Shown one piece after another: positions 34,097 to 36,769 of a DNA stretch of 36,769 bases (position 1 is its first letter; each line of letters opens with the position of its first letter). The notes below the pieces were generated by a model. The model was given only the letters and a program-made list of their open reading frames with translations, did not search any database and was not told the origin of the DNA. Source of the stretch: an uncultured Lysobacterales bacterium (lineage in GTDB: Bacteria; Pseudomonadota; Gammaproteobacteria; Xanthomonadales; SZUA-36); the NCBI GenBank assembly GCA_937924405.1, contig CALDVW010000115.1, forward strand, positions 1-36,769, written 5' to 3'. A program made the position numbers and the translations under genes.

Positions 34097-34447
34097 ATGA
34101 AGCGCGAGCATTACAGGAAAAGACTGCTGTCTTTGAAGGAGTCACTGCTCCAGGCGCAGGAAACCGGCGAGGAAGCCGAGCAAGCTGTAGAACTGGATCA
34201 GACCCGGGTCGGGCGCCTGTCCCGGATGGACGCCATGCAGGCGCAGGCGATGTCCATCGAAACCGGGCGGAGACGGCGGCAAACGTTACTGCAGATAGAT
34301 GCAGCACTGAAGCGTATTGAAACGGATGAATACGGTTTTTGCCAGGAATGCGGTCAAGACATCGCGCCAGCCCGGCTCGAAGTGGACCCGACTGCATTAC
34401 ATTGCATAAGTTGCGCTTCGGCTAAGGAATCGCAGGAAACCGGGTAA
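34097..34447 (+). CDS. DksA/TraR-type zinc-finger protein
   Basis: 116 residues from ATG 34097 (MKREHYRKRLLSLKESLLQ); an ATG at 34052 would add 15 unrelated residues. Residues 1-75 form a helical hairpin-like region rich in Glu, Gln and Arg, with DQTRVGRLSRMDAMQAQAM; the C-terminus has a four-Cys zinc finger, CQEC-x17-CISC. Such proteins bind in the RNA polymerase secondary channel (DksA) or are shorter TraR/YbiI-like relatives. The tip acidic pair of DksA is not clear here, so activity on transcription is inferred from the family only. Divergent from the ECF sigma gene, which may be coincidence. Confidence 0.85.
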   Translation: MKREHYRKRLLSLKESLLQAQETGEEAEQAVELDQTRVGRLSRMDAMQAQAMSIETGRRRRQTLLQIDAALKRIETDEYGFCQECGQDIAPARLEVDPTALHCISCASAKESQETG

Positions 34448-34475
34448 TCAAAAGCCCGTCCCTGATGTTGGATAA

Positions 34476-34844
34476 TTACTTACTGCGGTAGGAACCAAGC
34501 TCCTGCAGCAGCCAGTCACGACTGGTTTGCGGCGCTTCTCCCGGACACTGGACCCGGTAAAGCTTGCTGCTCATCGTACTTTTCGTTGCCGAGAGTTCGA
34601 TAAATTCTTCGGTACTGGATATATCGTTCCTGAAATAGTCGTATTTTCGCTGGACGTGCTTGGCGCCATCCTCGCCGTTGTGTGATTTGCCGTTCCTGAT
34701 CAGGACGCAATCGCTGCTTCGCAGGTAGTCGATCAGGTGCCGGACTTCTGCTTTCTGGTATTCCGGGACATCGCCCATGAGCGGCCATGCGCAGCCCAGA
34801 CCGAGCACCAGCGATAGTGCGGGAAGCAGTTTACAGATGTTCAT
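34476..34844 (-). CDS. DUF5329 family secreted protein
   Basis: 122 residues with a signal peptide (MNICKLLPALSLVLGLGCAWPLMG) and a mature part carrying EVRHLIDYLRSSDCVLIRNGKSH, AKHVQRKYDYFRNDISSTEEFIELSATKSTMSSKLY and WLLQELGSYR. This is the DUF5329 pattern, whose function is unknown. The start could be ATG 34844 or GTG 34850; GGAG lies 11 nt before the GTG, so the site favours the longer form slightly. The GLGCAW segment might be a lipobox, but a type I cleavage is equally likely. Stands alone, convergent with the DksA-like gene. Confidence 0.8.
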   Translation of the reverse strand: MNICKLLPALSLVLGLGCAWPLMGDVPEYQKAEVRHLIDYLRSSDCVLIRNGKSHNGEDGAKHVQRKYDYFRNDISSTEEFIELSATKSTMSSKLYRVQCPGEAPQTSRDWLLQELGSYRSK

Positions 34845-34981
34845 GTGCACAAGATTAACTGCTCCGCCCGATCCGTTACAGCATTCAAAATACCGGGGCT
34901 GCTGCGCCGTGACGTAGCTGCTATTTGGGAATTTTCAAAGCTGGCGCCAGGTGAAATATTTTCATCTTTATTCCCTCATCA

Positions 34982-35010
34982 CTTGAAATGAATTTTTGTG
35001 AACCCCATCT
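34982..35010 (+). promoter_or_regulatory. Sigma-32 heat-shock promoter of groESL
   Basis: CTTGAAA (34982-34988) and CCCCATCT (35003-35010) are separated by 14 nt and match the sigma-32 consensus at every position. Transcription would begin near 35017, leaving a leader of about 110 nt before groES. That leader includes a short hairpin, CGGC-GAAAA-GCCG, around 35031-35043. No complete CIRCE operator was found, so control is probably positive by sigma-32. Confidence 0.92.
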
Positions 35011-35127
35011 GCCACGACAGGTTGTGTTTACGGCGAAAAGCCGCATACCGGCAAGCAGCCCGGAAGGATGACAGGTCTGTCCCGGCTGTCCATTCAAATT
35101 TATTGTAATTATTTAGGAGATTCTGAA

Positions 35128-35418
35128 ATGAAACTTCGTCCTTTGCATGATCGCGTCATCGTAAAACGCGTCGAGGAAGAAAAGTTATCCGCGGGAGGAA
35201 TCGTGATTCCTGATAACGCGACAGAGAAACCCATCCGTGGCGAGATCCTGGCCGTAGGAAACGGCAAGGTGCTCGACAATGGAGATCAGCGAGGCCTGGA
35301 TGTCAAGGTTGGCGATACTGTGCTGTTCGGCAAGTATTCAGGCACCGAAGTCAAAGTGGAAGGTGAAGAACTGCTCGTGATGCGCGAAGACGACATCATG
35401 GCCATCATCGAAAGCTGA
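35128..35418 (+). CDS. groES: Co-chaperonin GroES
   Basis: Forms the heptameric lid of the GroEL chaperonin. 96 residues, the normal length: [18 protein letters not shown] at the start, the mobile-loop region [42 protein letters not shown] and DDIMAIIE at the end. The start is ATG 35128 with TAGGAG 8 nt before it; a frame open upstream to 35068 is not part of the gene. Transcribed from the sigma-32 promoter upstream and followed by groEL after 41 nt. Confidence 0.98.
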   Translation: MKLRPLHDRVIVKRVEEEKLSAGGIVIPDNATEKPIRGEILAVGNGKVLDNGDQRGLDVKVGDTVLFGKYSGTEVKVEGEELLVMREDDIMAIIES

Positions 35419-35456
35419 GCCGACTCCTGACCAACAAATTTGTAATTGAGGATTAA

Positions 35457-36769
<1,313 letters not shown>

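Overview
The window is a densely coded stretch of bacterial chromosome. It holds 41 supported protein genes, two of them cut by the window edges. I saw no tRNA, rRNA, CRISPR array, insertion sequence or prophage. The gene content (AccB/AccC, AroQ, PrmA, HemL, Mpl, DsbD, CutA, GroES/GroEL with a consensus sigma-32 promoter) is that of a gammaproteobacterium. A short adenylate kinase without LID, a pyrophosphate-type phosphofructokinase, a proton-pumping pyrophosphatase and a cyanophycin locus point to an environmental lineage near the Xanthomonadales/Chromatiales rather than an enteric one. That placement is inference; I cannot name a genus.

Left part (1-7452, minus strand): a probable six-gene operon, iadA - cphB - cphA - cphA-like Mur ligase - tdk - small membrane protein. 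It encodes synthesis of the Asp/Arg storage polymer cyanophycin, its depolymerisation to beta-Asp-Arg and cleavage of that dipeptide. The standout is the 571-residue protein beside CphA. It looks like a cyanophycin synthetase from which the ATP-grasp domain has been cleanly removed, leaving an N-domain remnant and an apparently intact Mur ligase. IadA has Glu where the E. coli enzyme has its metal-bridging carbamylated Lys, and Tdk has lost three of four zinc ligands. The operon diverges from the pyrophosphatase gene ppa, with candidate promoters that overlap.

Centre-left (8128-16421, minus strand): two housekeeping gene strings. One is aroQ - accB - accC - prmA - acyltransferase-like - SDR. 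The other is cutA - dsbD - TlpA-like, in which DsbD carries two tandem N-terminal alpha domains.

Centre (16617-19497, plus strand): a flavin-reductase-like protein, an M20 carboxypeptidase-G2-like peptidase and, overlapping it by 4 bp, a DUF1611-like P-loop protein. A strong terminator separates them from a minus-strand block with hppA (potassium-independent type by motif) and a PPi-dependent phosphofructokinase. Divergent from these run adk, a small membrane protein, mpl (murein tripeptide recycling) and a LON-domain protein. HppA, PPi-PFK and Ppa together suggest a metabolism in which pyrophosphate is an energy currency.

Right part (26095-36769): a DedA-PAP2-LssY fusion whose PAP2 catalytic residues are all replaced; an HSDL2-like SDR; hemL divergent from rubredoxin and a PspC-domain protein; a CpdA-like phosphoesterase; DUF192 and DUF4242 proteins; a tightly overlapping cassette of ECF sigma factor - putative anti-sigma - DUF4252 protein - small lipoprotein repeating the C-terminal part of DUF4252; a DksA/TraR-type zinc-finger protein; a DUF5329 protein; and the heat-shock operon groES-groEL. 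The longest stretch without a gene is the 283 bases at 34845-35127, which holds the groESL promoter and leader.
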